Positions 43,239 through 54,051 of a stretch of DNA of 64,000 bases are shown one piece after another. The notes under the pieces were generated by a model that did not search any database, had not been told where the DNA came from, and saw only the letters and a program-made list of their open reading frames with translations. The stretch is from Thalassobaculum sp. OXR-137 (lineage in GTDB: Bacteria; Pseudomonadota; Alphaproteobacteria; Thalassobaculales; Thalassobaculaceae), in contig NZ_CP139715.1 in assembly GCF_034377285.1 (NCBI RefSeq), positions 3,208,001 through 3,272,000 on the forward strand. Reading direction: 5' to 3'. The position numbers were made by a program, and so were the translations under genes. How positions within the stretch are numbered: position 1 is the stretch's first letter; each line of letters begins with the position of its first letter.

Positions 43239-44534
43239 ATGGCTGACAAATCAACCCTTGCGCTGCTGACCGCCACGCCCAAGACCGAGGGCGGGTCGCA
43301 GTGGCTGACCAAGCTGCGCCGCAAGGCGGTGGAGAACGCCGAGCGCGCGGGCCTGCCCGGCGTGCGCAGCGAGGCGTGGAAGTTCACCAACCTCAACGCG
43401 CTGAAGGCCCTGGAGCCGGTGGCCGCGACCGGCACCGCCGAGATCGCCCGTCCGGCCGCGTTCGCCGGGCTGGAGGCGGTCGAGCTGCACCTGTCGAACG
43501 GCATGCTGACTCATGCCGGCGACCTGCCGGACGGCGTCGATCTGGTCGGCCTCGCCGATCCGGAAGACGCGCCGGCCTGGGTCTCGCAGACGCTCGGCAC
43601 GGTGGCGGAGGTCGCCGCCCATCCGTTCACCGCGATCAATACCGGTGCCTTTACCGGCGGCGTCGCCCTGCGCATCCGCAAGGGCGCGACGGTCGAGACC
43701 CCGATCCTGCTGTTGGTCGACACCCGCGCCGACGGCGAGACGGTGGCGGCCCATCCGCGCCTGCTGGTGGTGGCGGAAGACGGGGCCATGGCCGATCTGG
43801 TGGAGATCCACACCGGCGGCGGCGCCTATGTGAACAACGCGGTCAGCGAGATCGTGGTCGGCAAGGATGCCCGCCTGGGCCACTACAAACTCCAGGCCGA
43901 GGGCGGCGAGGCCTTCCACATCGCCATGACGGCGGTGCGCTGCGCCGACAGCAGCACCTACGACAATTTCGCTCTGTCCACCGGCGCCCGGCTCGCCCGC
44001 AACGAGATCCGCGCCACCCTGGCCGGCCGGCATATCGAGTACCGGATCAACGGCGGCTACCTCGCCAGCGGCGACCAGCACCTGGATACGACGACCTTCA
44101 TCGACCATGCCGAACCCGATTGCGCCAGCCACGAGCTGTACAAGGGCGTGCTGGCCGAGCGGTCGCATGGCGTGTTCCAGGGCAAGATCCTGGTCCGCCC
44201 GGACGCGCAGAAGACCGACGGCTACCAGATGAACCGGGCGCTGCTGTTGTCCCGCGAGGCGGAGATCAACTCCAAGCCGGAGCTGGAGATCTACGCCGAC
44301 GACGTGAAGTGCAGCCACGGCGCCACGGTCGGCGAGCTGGAGGACGATCAGCTCTTCTACCTGATGGCCCGCGGCATTCCCAAGGAGCGGGCCCGCGCGA
44401 TGCTGGTGGCGGCCTATGTGGACGAGGCGATCGACCAGATCCAGCGCGAGCCGGTGCGCGAGGCGTTCCGGACGGCGGCGGCTGACTGGATGCAGAAGCA
44501 CATTGCCGGCGCGCCGGCCAGCGAAGGGGCGTGA
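43239..44534 (+). CDS. sufD: Fe-S cluster assembly protein SufD
   Basis: The 431-residue protein is related to SufB and shares the C-terminal GELEDDQLFYLMARGI segment and CSHGATVGELE. The ATG at 43239 follows GAAGGGA and gives the normal N-terminus including RSEAWKFTNLNAL. SufD pairs with SufB in the scaffold and is needed for iron entry. Confidence 0.95.
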   Translation: MADKSTLALLTATPKTEGGSQWLTKLRRKAVENAERAGLPGVRSEAWKFTNLNALKALEPVAATGTAEIARPAAFAGLEAVELHLSNGMLTHAGDLPDGVDLVGLADPEDAPAWVSQTLGTVAEVAAHPFTAINTGAFTGGVALRIRKGATVETPILLLVDTRADGETVAAHPRLLVVAEDGAMADLVEIHTGGGAYVNNAVSEIVVGKDARLGHYKLQAEGGEAFHIAMTAVRCADSSTYDNFALSTGARLARNEIRATLAGRHIEYRINGGYLASGDQHLDTTTFIDHAEPDCASHELYKGVLAERSHGVFQGKILVRPDAQKTDGYQMNRALLLSREAEINSKPELEIYADDVKCSHGATVGELEDDQLFYLMARGIPKERARAMLVAAYVDEAIDQIQREPVREAFRTAAADWMQKHIAGAPASEGA

Positions 44535-44536
44535 CC

Positions 44537-45784
<1,248 letters not shown>

Positions 45785-45800
45785 GCCGGACCGCCTGAGG

Positions 45801-46211
45801 ATGGACCTCGTCATGAATCACGAACTCGGCCTGCACGACTTCATGCCCGGCACCGTCGGACCCGACGGCATGGCCCAGGCCGGCGCGCCGCTGGACGATC
45901 CCAAGGGACCGGCCGACGAGCAGGCGGTGATCGAGGCGCTGAAGACCGTGCACGACCCGGAAATCCCGGTGAACCTGTACGATCTGGGACTGATCTACGA
46001 CATCGAGCGGTTCGACGACGGCACGGTGAAGATCGAGATGACCCTGACGGCGCCGGCCTGCCCGGTGGCCGGCGAGATGCCGAAAATGGTGGCCGACGCC
46101 GTCGCCAAGGCCGACGGCGTGGGCGAGGTCCAGGTGATTCTGGTCTGGGATCCGCCCTGGACCAAGGACCGGATGAGCGAAGAGGCTCGACTGCTCCTGG
46201 ACATGTTCTAA
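45801..46211 (+). CDS. sufT: SUF system DUF59 protein SufT
   Basis: The 136-residue protein has a MIP18/DUF59 domain with the conserved LKTVHDPEIPVNLYDLGLIY and the cysteine motif LTAPACPVAG. SufT assists maturation of Fe-S proteins. It follows sufS by 16 bp. The true start may be the ATG at 45813 (MNHELGL), because GAGG touches the first ATG directly. Confidence 0.92.
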   Translation: MDLVMNHELGLHDFMPGTVGPDGMAQAGAPLDDPKGPADEQAVIEALKTVHDPEIPVNLYDLGLIYDIERFDDGTVKIEMTLTAPACPVAGEMPKMVADAVAKADGVGEVQVILVWDPPWTKDRMSEEARLLLDMF

Positions 46212-46288
46212 ACTATCCCCACCTGTACGGTGAGGACGTGAGCGCAGGCTTTGAGCGTCAAAGGCTGCCCAAACCTTAGGTGAGATCG

Positions 46289-46648
46289 ATGTTCCAACCC
46301 GGAAAAGCCCCGATCACCCTGACCGAAGCCGCCGCGGCGCGGGTTCGCAAGCTGATGGAGAATGCCGGCGACGACGGCGTCATCGGCCTGCGCGTCGGCG
46401 TGAAGAACACCGGCTGCTCGGGCCTGTCCTACATCGTCGAGTACGCCAAGGAGCGGAAGCGGATGGAGGATGTGGTCGAGGACAAGGGCGTGAAGATCTT
46501 CATCGACCCGACCGCGATCATGTTCATCCTCGGCTCGGAGATGGACTACACCGAGGACAAGATGTTCTCCGGCTTCGTGTTCAACAATCCGAACGAGACC
46601 GGCCGCTGCGGCTGCGGCGAGAGCTTCAGCGTCGCCGCCGCCCAGTAA
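46289..46648 (+). CDS. sufA: A-type iron-sulfur carrier protein (SufA/IscA)
   Basis: The 119-residue HesB-like protein has the three conserved cysteines in NTGCSGLSY and RCGCGESF. It carries clusters to target proteins. The ATG follows AGGTGAG by five bases. It ends the suf gene group and converges on the GST gene with only 6 bp between stops. Confidence 0.95.
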   Translation: MFQPGKAPITLTEAAAARVRKLMENAGDDGVIGLRVGVKNTGCSGLSYIVEYAKERKRMEDVVEDKGVKIFIDPTAIMFILGSEMDYTEDKMFSGFVFNNPNETGRCGCGESFSVAAAQ

Positions 46649-46654
46649 GGCGTC

Positions 46655-47290
46655 CTACTCCGTCGGCAGGCCGTGCACTGTCAGGGCCTGCTGCATCGAC
46701 GGCATCTGCCACACCGCCTTCTTCATCGCCGCCACCTTCGGGCAGCCTGCCGACAACCTGTCCGGGTGCGGATGCCACAGGGCGAGCATCGCCAGATAGA
46801 CGTCCGCCGCGCTCGGCGTCTCCCCGAACAGGAACGGCCCGTCGGCGCCCAGCGCCTCTTCCACGACGCCCCACCGCGGCGATAGAGCGGAGACCGCCAG
46901 GTCCTTGGCGGCCGGCCGCGCCGCCTCTTCGGGCACCATGTCCTCGATATGGTAGATCCGCTGATAGGTGGGGTAGAGCGTGGCCGACCCGTAGGCGACC
47001 CATTGCAGAAACATCGGCCGATCGGCGGCCCCCGGCGGCGGCGCCAGGGTGGGGACGAGCTCGGCCAGGTACAGCACCATGGCTGCCGATTCCAGGAGCA
47101 CCCTGCCGTCGGGCAGCCGCAGCGCCGGCACCGTGCCGAGCGGGTGGACATTCCGGATATACGCGGCGGCCTTGTGTTCGCGCTCCTTGGTGCGGACCTG
47201 GACCGTGTCGTGCGGCACCCCGCCCTCGATCATCAGGCAGAGCGGCGCCAGGGATCCGGTATGGCTGCCCCAGTAGAGCGTGTGGACCAT
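46655..47290 (-). CDS. Glutathione S-transferase family protein
   Basis: The 211-residue protein has an N-terminal thioredoxin-like part with NVHPLGTVPALRLPDGRVLLES (the glutathione-binding Pro and Glu-Ser are visible) and a helical C-terminal domain containing FLFGETPSAADVYLAML. The exact reaction is unknown. It is divergent from opgH. Confidence 0.88.
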   Translation of the reverse strand: MVHTLYWGSHTGSLAPLCLMIEGGVPHDTVQVRTKEREHKAAAYIRNVHPLGTVPALRLPDGRVLLESAAMVLYLAELVPTLAPPPGAADRPMFLQWVAYGSATLYPTYQRIYHIEDMVPEEAARPAAKDLAVSALSPRWGVVEEALGADGPFLFGETPSAADVYLAMLALWHPHPDRLSAGCPKVAAMKKAVWQMPSMQQALTVHGLPTE

Positions 47291-47481
47291 CGAACAATCC
47301 CTTTCTCGTCATGGAGATGGTGAGGGGAGGGGCGGGACGCGCGGACGGCTCCGGCGGCAAACCGGTCGAGATCCGCTGCCATGGGAATAACACACGCCAT
47401 CCCGGCGTCTGACTAGGGTGTTCCGCTGCCGCGAGACGGCGGCGGGGATGCGCCTGTGTTCGCCACGAGTGACCCTAGTCC

Positions 47482-49254
47482 ATGTCCAACCGACCCCCGC
47501 CAACCCCGCCCGCGACCAAGACCGGCCATGGCCGGGTCCGACCGCTCGTCCTGTCGGTGCTCTGCGCCGCCATGACCTTCGCGCTCACGATCGGCATCAC
47601 GCTGGAATTCCACGACTACATCTCCCAGTCGATCGTCGGGCCGTACCAGTGGCTGCTGGTCGGGCTGTTCGCGATCCTGACCGCCTGGATCTCGGCCAAT
47701 TTCAGTCTCTCGCTGATCGGCGCCGTCTCCCTGGCGATCAGCCGGCGCAGCCGGGCGCCCCACTCGGACCGGGTGGTCGGCCGCCGGCTGGCCGTGGCGA
47801 TCCCGATCTACGAGGAGGACCCCGAGGCGGTGGAAGCGGGGCTCGACCGCATGTTCGCCTCGCTCAGCGCCGAGGCGCGGCTGAACGGGTTCCACCTGTT
47901 CATCCTGAGCGACACCCGCAGCGAGGAGAAGGTCACCGAGGAGATCGCCGTCTGCCGCCGCCTGAGGGCGAAATACGACGCGGCCGACCGGATCTTCTAC
48001 CGCCAGCGCAAGGACAACCACGGGCGCAAGGCCGGCAACATCCAGGACTTCGTGGAGACCTGGGGCGGCGCCTACGAATTCGCCCTGATCCTCGACGCCG
48101 ACAGCCGCATGGACGGACCGACGGTCCAGCGCCTGGCCGACGAGCTTGACGCCGATCCGAAGCTCGCCCTGGTGCAGACCTGGGTGCGCCCGGTGCGCGG
48201 CACCACGCCGTTCGGCCGCATGCAGCAGTTCGCCACTTCGGTCTACGGCCAGGCCTCGGCCGAGGGCGTGCGCCTGCTGATGGGCGACAGCGCCACCTAT
48301 TGGGGGCACAACGCCATGATCCGCATGGCGGCCTTCGCGGAATGCTGCGGCCTGGCGGCACTGCCGGGCAACGCGCCGCTGGGTGGGGAGATCCTGAGCC
48401 ACGATTTCGTCGAGGCGGCGATGCTGCACCGGGGCGGCTGGTCGGTGAAGGTGGTGGCCGACCGCCTGGGCAGCTTCGAGGAGCCGCCGCCCAGCCTACT
48501 GGCCCATGCGGCCCGCGACCGGCGCTGGTGCCAGGGCAACCTGCAGCACATGCAGCTTCTCGTCGCCGACGGCATCGGCTGGACCAACCGGCTGCACTTC
48601 TTCATGGGGGCGCTCGCCTATCTCGCCTCGCCGATCTGGATGCTGTTCCTGATCGCCGGCGCGGTCGGCCTGCTGTCCCGCGCACCGGGCATGGCGGCGC
48701 TGTCCGGCGTGGCGCCGGTCTCGCTGCCCCCGGTGGTGGACGCCAATCCCTGGATTCTGGTGGGGGTGTCCCTGGGCATGCTGTTCCTGCCCAAGATCAT
48801 CGGCACGCTGCTGGTGATGGCTGACGGCGAGTTGCGCCGTGGCCATGGCGGGTTCTTCGCGCTGCTCGGCAGCATGCTGATGGAGATGGTGTTCAGCACC
48901 CTTAGCGCGCCGGTGATGATGCTGCTGCACACCCGCTTCGTCGGCGAGATCCTGGCCGGCGCGTCCAGCGGCTGGAAACCGGGGCAGCGCACCGGCGAGC
49001 AGGCGGCCCTGGGCGAGGTGCTGCGGGCCCACGGCATGCACATGCTGATCGGGGTGATTGCCGCCGTGGCGATCGGCTGGGCGTCGCTGGAGGCGTTGGC
49101 GGTGGCCTCGCCGGTGATCGCCGGACTGGTGCTGTCGGCGCCGCTCACCCTCGCCGGGAGCTCCCCCAGGCTTGGGGCGGCGCTGCGGCGGGCCAGGCTG
49201 TTCCTGATTCCGGAAGAAGTTCACCCGCCGCGGGTCTTGACCGATGGCGGGTAG
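47482..49254 (+). CDS. opgH: Periplasmic glucan glucosyltransferase OpgH (MdoH)
   Basis: The 590-residue membrane enzyme polymerises glucose from UDP-glucose into osmoregulated periplasmic glucan. The catalytic family-2 domain has AIPIYEEDPEAVEAGLDRMF, the D-x-D motif LDADSRMDG, and the RDRRWCQGNLQH motif for product binding. About eight hydrophobic helices flank it. It is shorter than E. coli OpgH (about 850 residues), as is common in alphaproteobacteria. The partner opgD/G gene follows after a 460-bp gap. Confidence 0.92.
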   Translation: MSNRPPPTPPATKTGHGRVRPLVLSVLCAAMTFALTIGITLEFHDYISQSIVGPYQWLLVGLFAILTAWISANFSLSLIGAVSLAISRRSRAPHSDRVVGRRLAVAIPIYEEDPEAVEAGLDRMFASLSAEARLNGFHLFILSDTRSEEKVTEEIAVCRRLRAKYDAADRIFYRQRKDNHGRKAGNIQDFVETWGGAYEFALILDADSRMDGPTVQRLADELDADPKLALVQTWVRPVRGTTPFGRMQQFATSVYGQASAEGVRLLMGDSATYWGHNAMIRMAAFAECCGLAALPGNAPLGGEILSHDFVEAAMLHRGGWSVKVVADRLGSFEEPPPSLLAHAARDRRWCQGNLQHMQLLVADGIGWTNRLHFFMGALAYLASPIWMLFLIAGAVGLLSRAPGMAALSGVAPVSLPPVVDANPWILVGVSLGMLFLPKIIGTLLVMADGELRRGHGGFFALLGSMLMEMVFSTLSAPVMMLLHTRFVGEILAGASSGWKPGQRTGEQAALGEVLRAHGMHMLIGVIAAVAIGWASLEALAVASPVIAGLVLSAPLTLAGSSPRLGAALRRARLFLIPEEVHPPRVLTDGG

Positions 49255-49311
49255 GGCGGTGGCGCGCAACGGCGCCGGGCGCGGGCCGGGGAGGCCGGCG
49301 CCGGGCCGGAC

Positions 49312-49527
49312 TTACCGGCGGGAGGAGGGGGTCTCGACGGCCGTCGCGACCGCATGCTGCGGCAGGGCGGCAGGGGCGAAGGGGCGGAAACCGGACATCG
49401 CCGTGATCATCAGACCGCCGACGGTGCGCACTTCGCGCGCCGGCATCGGCATCGGCGCCGGAGGCGGGGTCAGCGGGTTGGCGGCGTCGTCGAGCGCACT
49501 CAGTAAGTCAACGTCCACGGAAGACAT
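49312..49527 (-). CDS. Possible 71-residue protein between opgH and opgD
   Basis: A minus-strand frame begins MSSVDVDLLSALDDAANPLT and contains a proline/methionine-rich middle (TPPPAPMPMPAREV). AAAGGGCAGG precedes the ATG at 49527. No family is recognised, and GC-rich antisense frames of this length occur by chance, but the region is otherwise a 460-bp gap between two related genes. Confidence 0.35.
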   Translation of the reverse strand: MSSVDVDLLSALDDAANPLTPPPAPMPMPAREVRTVGGLMITAMSGFRPFAPAALPQHAVATAVETPSSRR

Positions 49528-49715
49528 AAAGCCTGCCCTTTCTGGCGGGTGGTGGCGGCACCGAGGCGGGGATCCGTCTCGTGCCTCACTTGACACTGAC
49601 GGTGCACGGCCGAAGGAAATTCCGAATTGCCGTGCCCAATTCCTGAACGCATGACGGGGCATTCGGTTTCCTGTTCCGAATGTTCCCGAGTTTAGAACGA
49701 CTTAACGGAGGCGAT

Positions 49716-51281
49716 ATGAAGATCGACCGTCGAGAACTCCTGGCCCTGGGCGCGTCGTCGCTGGCGGCGGCCCTGCCGATGGGCGGCGCCTGGGCGCAGA
49801 ACGAGGGATTGCGTGAGCGCATGGGACGGGTCGGCTCCTTCGAGGCCCTGCAGGCGCTCGCCCAGGAGGTCGCCAAGACCCCGTTCGAGGCGCCGGCGCG
49901 TGTTCCCGAGCGGTTCAACCAGCTGAACCACGACGCCTACATGTCGATCCGTCTGGCCGAGGGGGCGAAGCTCTGGGCCGAGACCGACCTGCCGTTCCGC
50001 ACGGCGCCGTTCCATACCGGCTGGCTGTTCCCGCATCCGATCGCCCTGTACCGGATCGGCCCGGACGGGACCTCGCCGGTGCCGTTCGACGCCAGCCGCT
50101 TCGCCTATCCCCCGGAGATCCCGGCTCCCGACGCCGGCGAAAGCGAGCGGCTGGGCTATGCCGGCTTCCGGCTGTTCGACCGGTTCGACTTCGAGCGCGA
50201 CATCGCCGCCTTCCTAGGCGCCAGCTATTTCCGCGCGGTCGGCAAGGAGATGCAGTACGGCCTGTCGGCCCGCGGCCTGGCGCTGAACACCGCAAGCTTC
50301 GGCGAGGAGGAGTTCCCGATCTTCCGCGCCTTCTGGTTCGAGCGTCCCGCGCCAGAGAGCAACGCGATCACCGTGCTCGCCCTGCTGGACAGCGCCAGCA
50401 CCGCCGGCGCCTACCGGTTCGTGATCGAGAGCGGGCGATCCACCGTGATGGACGTGACCGCGTCGATCTTCCCGCGCACCGAGCTGGACGGGATCGGCCT
50501 GGCGCCGATCACCTCCATGTATCTGCACGGCGAGAACGACTACCGCAAACGGGACGACTTCCGGCCGGAGGTCCACGATTCCGACGGGCTGGTCATGCGC
50601 ACCGGCGCGGGCGAGTGGATCTGGCGCCCGCTGCGCAACCCGTCGGAGCCGCGGATCAGCACCTTCACCGACACCGCGCCGCGCGGCTTCGGCCTGCAGC
50701 AGCGCGACCGCAGCTTCGCCCATTACCTGGACGACGGCGTCTATTACGACCGCCGGCCCAACCTCTGGATCGAGCCGAACGGCGACTGGGGCAAGGGCCG
50801 GGTCGAGCTGGTCGAGCTGCCCGCCAACGATGAGACGGTGGACAACATGGTCGTCTACTGGCGTCCCGAAGCGACCCCGCAGCCGGACCAGCCGCTGACC
50901 GTCGGCTACCGGATGTATTGGGGCACGGAAATGCCCGACCGGCTGCCGGCCCCGGGCCGCGTCATGGCGACCTGGACCGGGATCGGCGGCATTCCGGGGG
51001 AGGAGCGCGACCCCAAGGTGCGCAAGTTCGTGGTCGACTTCACCGGCGGCGACCTCGCCCGCCTGCGCGAAGGCGACGAGGTCGAGGCGGTGGTCAGCAG
51101 CTCCGGCGGGTCGGTGCGCCGGGTCGCCTGCCGGCCGATCGAGGAGCTGGGCGGCTGGCGCATGAATTTCGACCTGGATCCGGAAGGGACGGAATCGGTC
51201 GACATGCGCGCCTTCCTGCGCTTCCGCGGCGGGGCGCTGACGGAGACCTGGATCTATACCTGGAACCCGAAGGACGACTGA
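49716..51281 (+). CDS. opgD: Periplasmic glucan biosynthesis protein, OpgD/OpgG (MdoD/MdoG) family
   Basis: The 521-residue periplasmic protein starts with a Tat-type signal (DRRELLALGASSLAAALPMG, cleavage near GAWAQ). The twin arginines favour OpgD over Sec-exported OpgG. The family fold is shown by NHDAYMSIRL, the SMYLHGENDYRKRDDFRPEVHDSDG block and YYDRRPNLWIEP. It shapes or branches the glucan chain made by OpgH. CGGAGG lies just before the ATG at 49716. Confidence 0.9.
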   Translation: MKIDRRELLALGASSLAAALPMGGAWAQNEGLRERMGRVGSFEALQALAQEVAKTPFEAPARVPERFNQLNHDAYMSIRLAEGAKLWAETDLPFRTAPFHTGWLFPHPIALYRIGPDGTSPVPFDASRFAYPPEIPAPDAGESERLGYAGFRLFDRFDFERDIAAFLGASYFRAVGKEMQYGLSARGLALNTASFGEEEFPIFRAFWFERPAPESNAITVLALLDSASTAGAYRFVIESGRSTVMDVTASIFPRTELDGIGLAPITSMYLHGENDYRKRDDFRPEVHDSDGLVMRTGAGEWIWRPLRNPSEPRISTFTDTAPRGFGLQQRDRSFAHYLDDGVYYDRRPNLWIEPNGDWGKGRVELVELPANDETVDNMVVYWRPEATPQPDQPLTVGYRMYWGTEMPDRLPAPGRVMATWTGIGGIPGEERDPKVRKFVVDFTGGDLARLREGDEVEAVVSSSGGSVRRVACRPIEELGGWRMNFDLDPEGTESVDMRAFLRFRGGALTETWIYTWNPKDD

Positions 51282-51294
51282 CCGGCCGGACCGG

Positions 51295-51969
51295 TCAGCG
51301 GCCGGCATCCCCGCCGGTTGCGGCCGGATCGGAGGTCTCTTCCGGCTGTTCCGACTGCGGCTCGGCGAGGGTGTCGGGGATGTCGGCCTGGATCAGCGTG
51401 TCGCCCGAGCGCCAGCCGAAGCCGATGAACTCCCAGTCGCGATACCCCGCCACGCCCTGGATCGGCTCGCTGCGGTCGGCCAGGGCGCCGCTCTCCCGCC
51501 AATAGGCGGTATAGGCCACCTTGGCCACGCCGAGTCGCTGCTTGCGCGAGGCGAGGGAGAGTTCCGGCACCGACAGGTCGCCGGCCAGCGGGATCGGCAC
51601 GTCGAAGGACGGGATGCCGACGATGGTCCTGCTGCCGTCGGTCGACAGCGCGCCGGAGCGGATCTCGACGATGACCTGGGCGTCGGCGAGCTGGCTGACC
51701 AGATGGGCGCCGCTCTCCAGGACTCGGTCGCGGAAGGCGCTGATGGCGTAGCTCTTGTCGTAGGCCTCGAACCGCGAGGCGTCGACGAACACCTTGGTCC
51801 CCTTAGGCACGTTCAGGGTCACCCCGTCCACCGCCCGGTCGACGGCGGTCGACAGCAGGAGCTGTTCCTCCGCCGTGCGCTCGGGATCGCTGCGCCGGCT
51901 TTCGGTACAGGCGGTGCACAGGGCGAGAATCGCCAAAGGTATCGCCAGTCGTCCGGTCCTCGATGTCAT
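51295..51969 (-). CDS. Outer-membrane-type lipoprotein, unknown function
   Basis: The 224-residue product has a lipoprotein signal (MTSRTGRLAIPLAILALCTA, lipobox CTAC). The mature part includes EQLLLSTAVDRAVDGV, then KVFVDASRFEAYDKSY and SGALSTDGSRTIVGIPSFD, and ends in an acidic, Thr/Pro-rich tail. The arrangement resembles small uncharacterised lipoproteins (DUF6655-like), but I cannot be sure. It converges on the opgD gene with 13 bp between stops. Confidence 0.72.
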   Translation of the reverse strand: MTSRTGRLAIPLAILALCTACTESRRSDPERTAEEQLLLSTAVDRAVDGVTLNVPKGTKVFVDASRFEAYDKSYAISAFRDRVLESGAHLVSQLADAQVIVEIRSGALSTDGSRTIVGIPSFDVPIPLAGDLSVPELSLASRKQRLGVAKVAYTAYWRESGALADRSEPIQGVAGYRDWEFIGFGWRSGDTLIQADIPDTLAEPQSEQPEETSDPAATGGDAGR

Positions 51970-52199
51970 CGCTGAAATCGTCGTGCTGAGTGGGCGGGGC
52001 GGGTGGATCGTCGGTCGGATCGCGGGCCAGCTCGTTGTCTGAAGCGACCGCCGGAGCGGCGCTTTAATTCCGTTCCGGCATCGGCGCACCCGGCGCGATG
52101 CGGCACCCTGCATACGTCGATGCCTGGACGCCACCCCCCGGCGGTGGATAAAACTAAGGGGACGCGCGTTCGCGCGGATCCACGTCCGAAGGAGACCCC

Positions 52200-52982
52200 A
52201 TGGCCCGGCCCGTGATCGGCATCCAGTGCAACCGCCACGTCGCGGAGGGGGTCATCGAGGCCCAGATGACCGGCAAGCGGACCATCGAGGCGGTCGGCAC
52301 GGTGGCCGACTGCACGCCACTGCTGATCCAGGGCATGCCCGACGCGGTCGACCTGGCCGACCTGCTGGAGGTGCTGGACGGGGTCGTGCTGACCGGCGGG
52401 CGGGCCAACGTGCACCCCCGGCACTACGGCGAGGAGCTGTCCGAGCGTCACGGCCAGATGGACGACGGGCGCGACGCTCTGACCCTGCCGATGGTGCGGG
52501 CCTGCGTGGAGCGGGGCATTCCGATCCTCGGCCTGTGCCGCGGCATCCAGGAGATGAACGTGGCGTTCGGCGGCACCCTGCATCCGGAGATCGGCGAGCT
52601 GCCGGGCAAGCACCGGCACCGCATGCCCAAGGACTGCAAGGACCCGGAGATCATCTTCGCCCTGCGCGAGCATGTGCGGCTGACCCCCGGCGGGCTGATG
52701 GCGACCATGCTCGGCACCGAGGAGATCGTCACCAATTCGCTGCACGGCCAGGCGATCCTGAAGACCGGCGAGCGGGTGGTGGTCGAAGGGCTGGCGGCTG
52801 ACGACACGATCGAGGCGATCTCCATCGCCGACGCCCCGAGCTTCGCCATCGGCGTGCAGTGGCATGCCGAGTACAACGCCGCCGCCGATCCGGTCAGCCG
52901 GGTGCTGTTCGAGCGTCTGGGCGAGGCCGCCCGGGTGCGCCGGACGCGCCGAGAGGCGGGCCGCCTCGCCGGAGCGGCTTGA
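52200..52982 (+). CDS. Gamma-glutamyl-GABA hydrolase-like peptidase C26 (PuuD-like)
   Basis: The 260-residue class I glutamine-amidotransferase-like enzyme has the nucleophile cysteine in LGLCRGIQEMNV and the catalytic histidine in GVQWHAEYN. PuuD-type enzymes release GABA or related amines from gamma-glutamyl conjugates. AAGGAGACCCC precedes the ATG. Only one base separates its stop from the Amdase-like GTG, so the two are coupled and probably serve one pathway. Confidence 0.88.
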   Translation: MARPVIGIQCNRHVAEGVIEAQMTGKRTIEAVGTVADCTPLLIQGMPDAVDLADLLEVLDGVVLTGGRANVHPRHYGEELSERHGQMDDGRDALTLPMVRACVERGIPILGLCRGIQEMNVAFGGTLHPEIGELPGKHRHRMPKDCKDPEIIFALREHVRLTPGGLMATMLGTEEIVTNSLHGQAILKTGERVVVEGLAADDTIEAISIADAPSFAIGVQWHAEYNAAADPVSRVLFERLGEAARVRRTRREAGRLAGAA

Positions 52983-52983
52983 A

Positions 52984-53775
52984 GTGACCTTCTCCCCCGA
53001 TAACTGGGGTTGGCAGGCGCGGATCGGGATGTTCATCGTCTCCAGCGAGGCGGTGCCCGAGGCCGAGTGGTGGGCGATGTGTCCGCCGCATGTCTCCGTC
53101 CATGCCGCGCGGGTCGCCGCCAAGGCCCCCTGGGCCCGCTGGAACGACGACCATACGGCGGTGACGCTGGAGCCGGACCTGCAGCGCGGGGCGGAGCATT
53201 TCGCCGGCATGCGCCTGGACGCGGTGGTGATCGGCCACAGCTCCAGCAGCATTCTGGGCGGGGCCGGCTGGGACGACGCGGTGGTCGAGGCGATCTCGGC
53301 GATCGTGCGGCCGGAGACCAGGGTCACCACCAACGGGCTCGACGGTCAGGCGGCGATGCGGGCCGCCGGGGTGCGCCGTCCGTTCATCGTGCTGCCGCCC
53401 TGGTTCAACGCCGCGACCGCCGAGCAGGCGATGGCCTATTACCGGGGGCTCGGTGTGGAGCCGGTCGGCCCGCTCAGCTACGACCCGGGCCGCGGCTGGC
53501 GCGACGTGCCGCACGGCGAGATGTACCCGCAGGGCCTCGGCTTCGAGCAGCAGGTGGAGCCGCTCTACACCCAGATCCGCAACGCCTGCCCGGCCGAGGC
53601 CGACGGCGTTTTCATCGCCGGCACCGGCTTCCGCTGCGTGGCGATCCTCGACGCGCTGGAGCGCGACCTGCAGCGCCCGGTCCTGTCAGCCAACCAGGTC
53701 AGCCTCTGGCACTGCCTGCGCCTGTCCGGGGTAAGGGCGGAGGTGTCGGGATACGGCGGGCTGTTCAGGTTGTGA
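52984..53775 (+). CDS. Asp/Glu racemase-superfamily protein, maleate isomerase/arylmalonate decarboxylase type
   Basis: The 263-residue protein begins at GTG right after the preceding stop. The superfamily layout is visible, with SSSSILGG in the place of the first active-site loop and a cysteine in GTGFRCVAILDALE in the second. Two-cysteine members racemise or isomerise, whereas arylmalonate decarboxylase keeps only the second cysteine; this protein seems to have only the second. Decarboxylation or isomerisation of a dicarboxylic acid is therefore possible. Substrate unknown. Confidence 0.8.
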   Translation: MTFSPDNWGWQARIGMFIVSSEAVPEAEWWAMCPPHVSVHAARVAAKAPWARWNDDHTAVTLEPDLQRGAEHFAGMRLDAVVIGHSSSSILGGAGWDDAVVEAISAIVRPETRVTTNGLDGQAAMRAAGVRRPFIVLPPWFNAATAEQAMAYYRGLGVEPVGPLSYDPGRGWRDVPHGEMYPQGLGFEQQVEPLYTQIRNACPAEADGVFIAGTGFRCVAILDALERDLQRPVLSANQVSLWHCLRLSGVRAEVSGYGGLFRL

Positions 53776-54051
53776 GCTGAGTGCTGGTCGTGTGACGCGG
53801 CGGGAATAGCGACGGCCGGGTCTTCCGATAACGGACGTTGGCGAAATATTGGCCGATGACTGGATGGCGGGCCTATTCGGACATTCGTGATTGTGTCGCA
53901 GCGTTCTGCTGTCGGCCGAATTTGGACTGTCTAGTTTCGCGATGCAGGTCCACGACAGGGGCTGTTCTGCGACTTTAGAGCGAGCCAAATGAGCGACACC
54001 ATCACGCTTGGCCCGCTGTGCAAGAAAATTTGCCACCCCCAAGATTACCAA
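53776..54051. other. Lower-GC gene-free segment at the left edge of the ParA insert
   Basis: This stretch has a visibly lower GC content than its left neighbour and no frame with coding features that I can support. It is followed directly by the promoter and dyad of the parA-like gene. It may be inserted DNA or a remnant. A 9-bp AATATTGGC at 53845-53853 recurs at 55687-55695 on the other side of the cassette. Confidence 0.5.
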
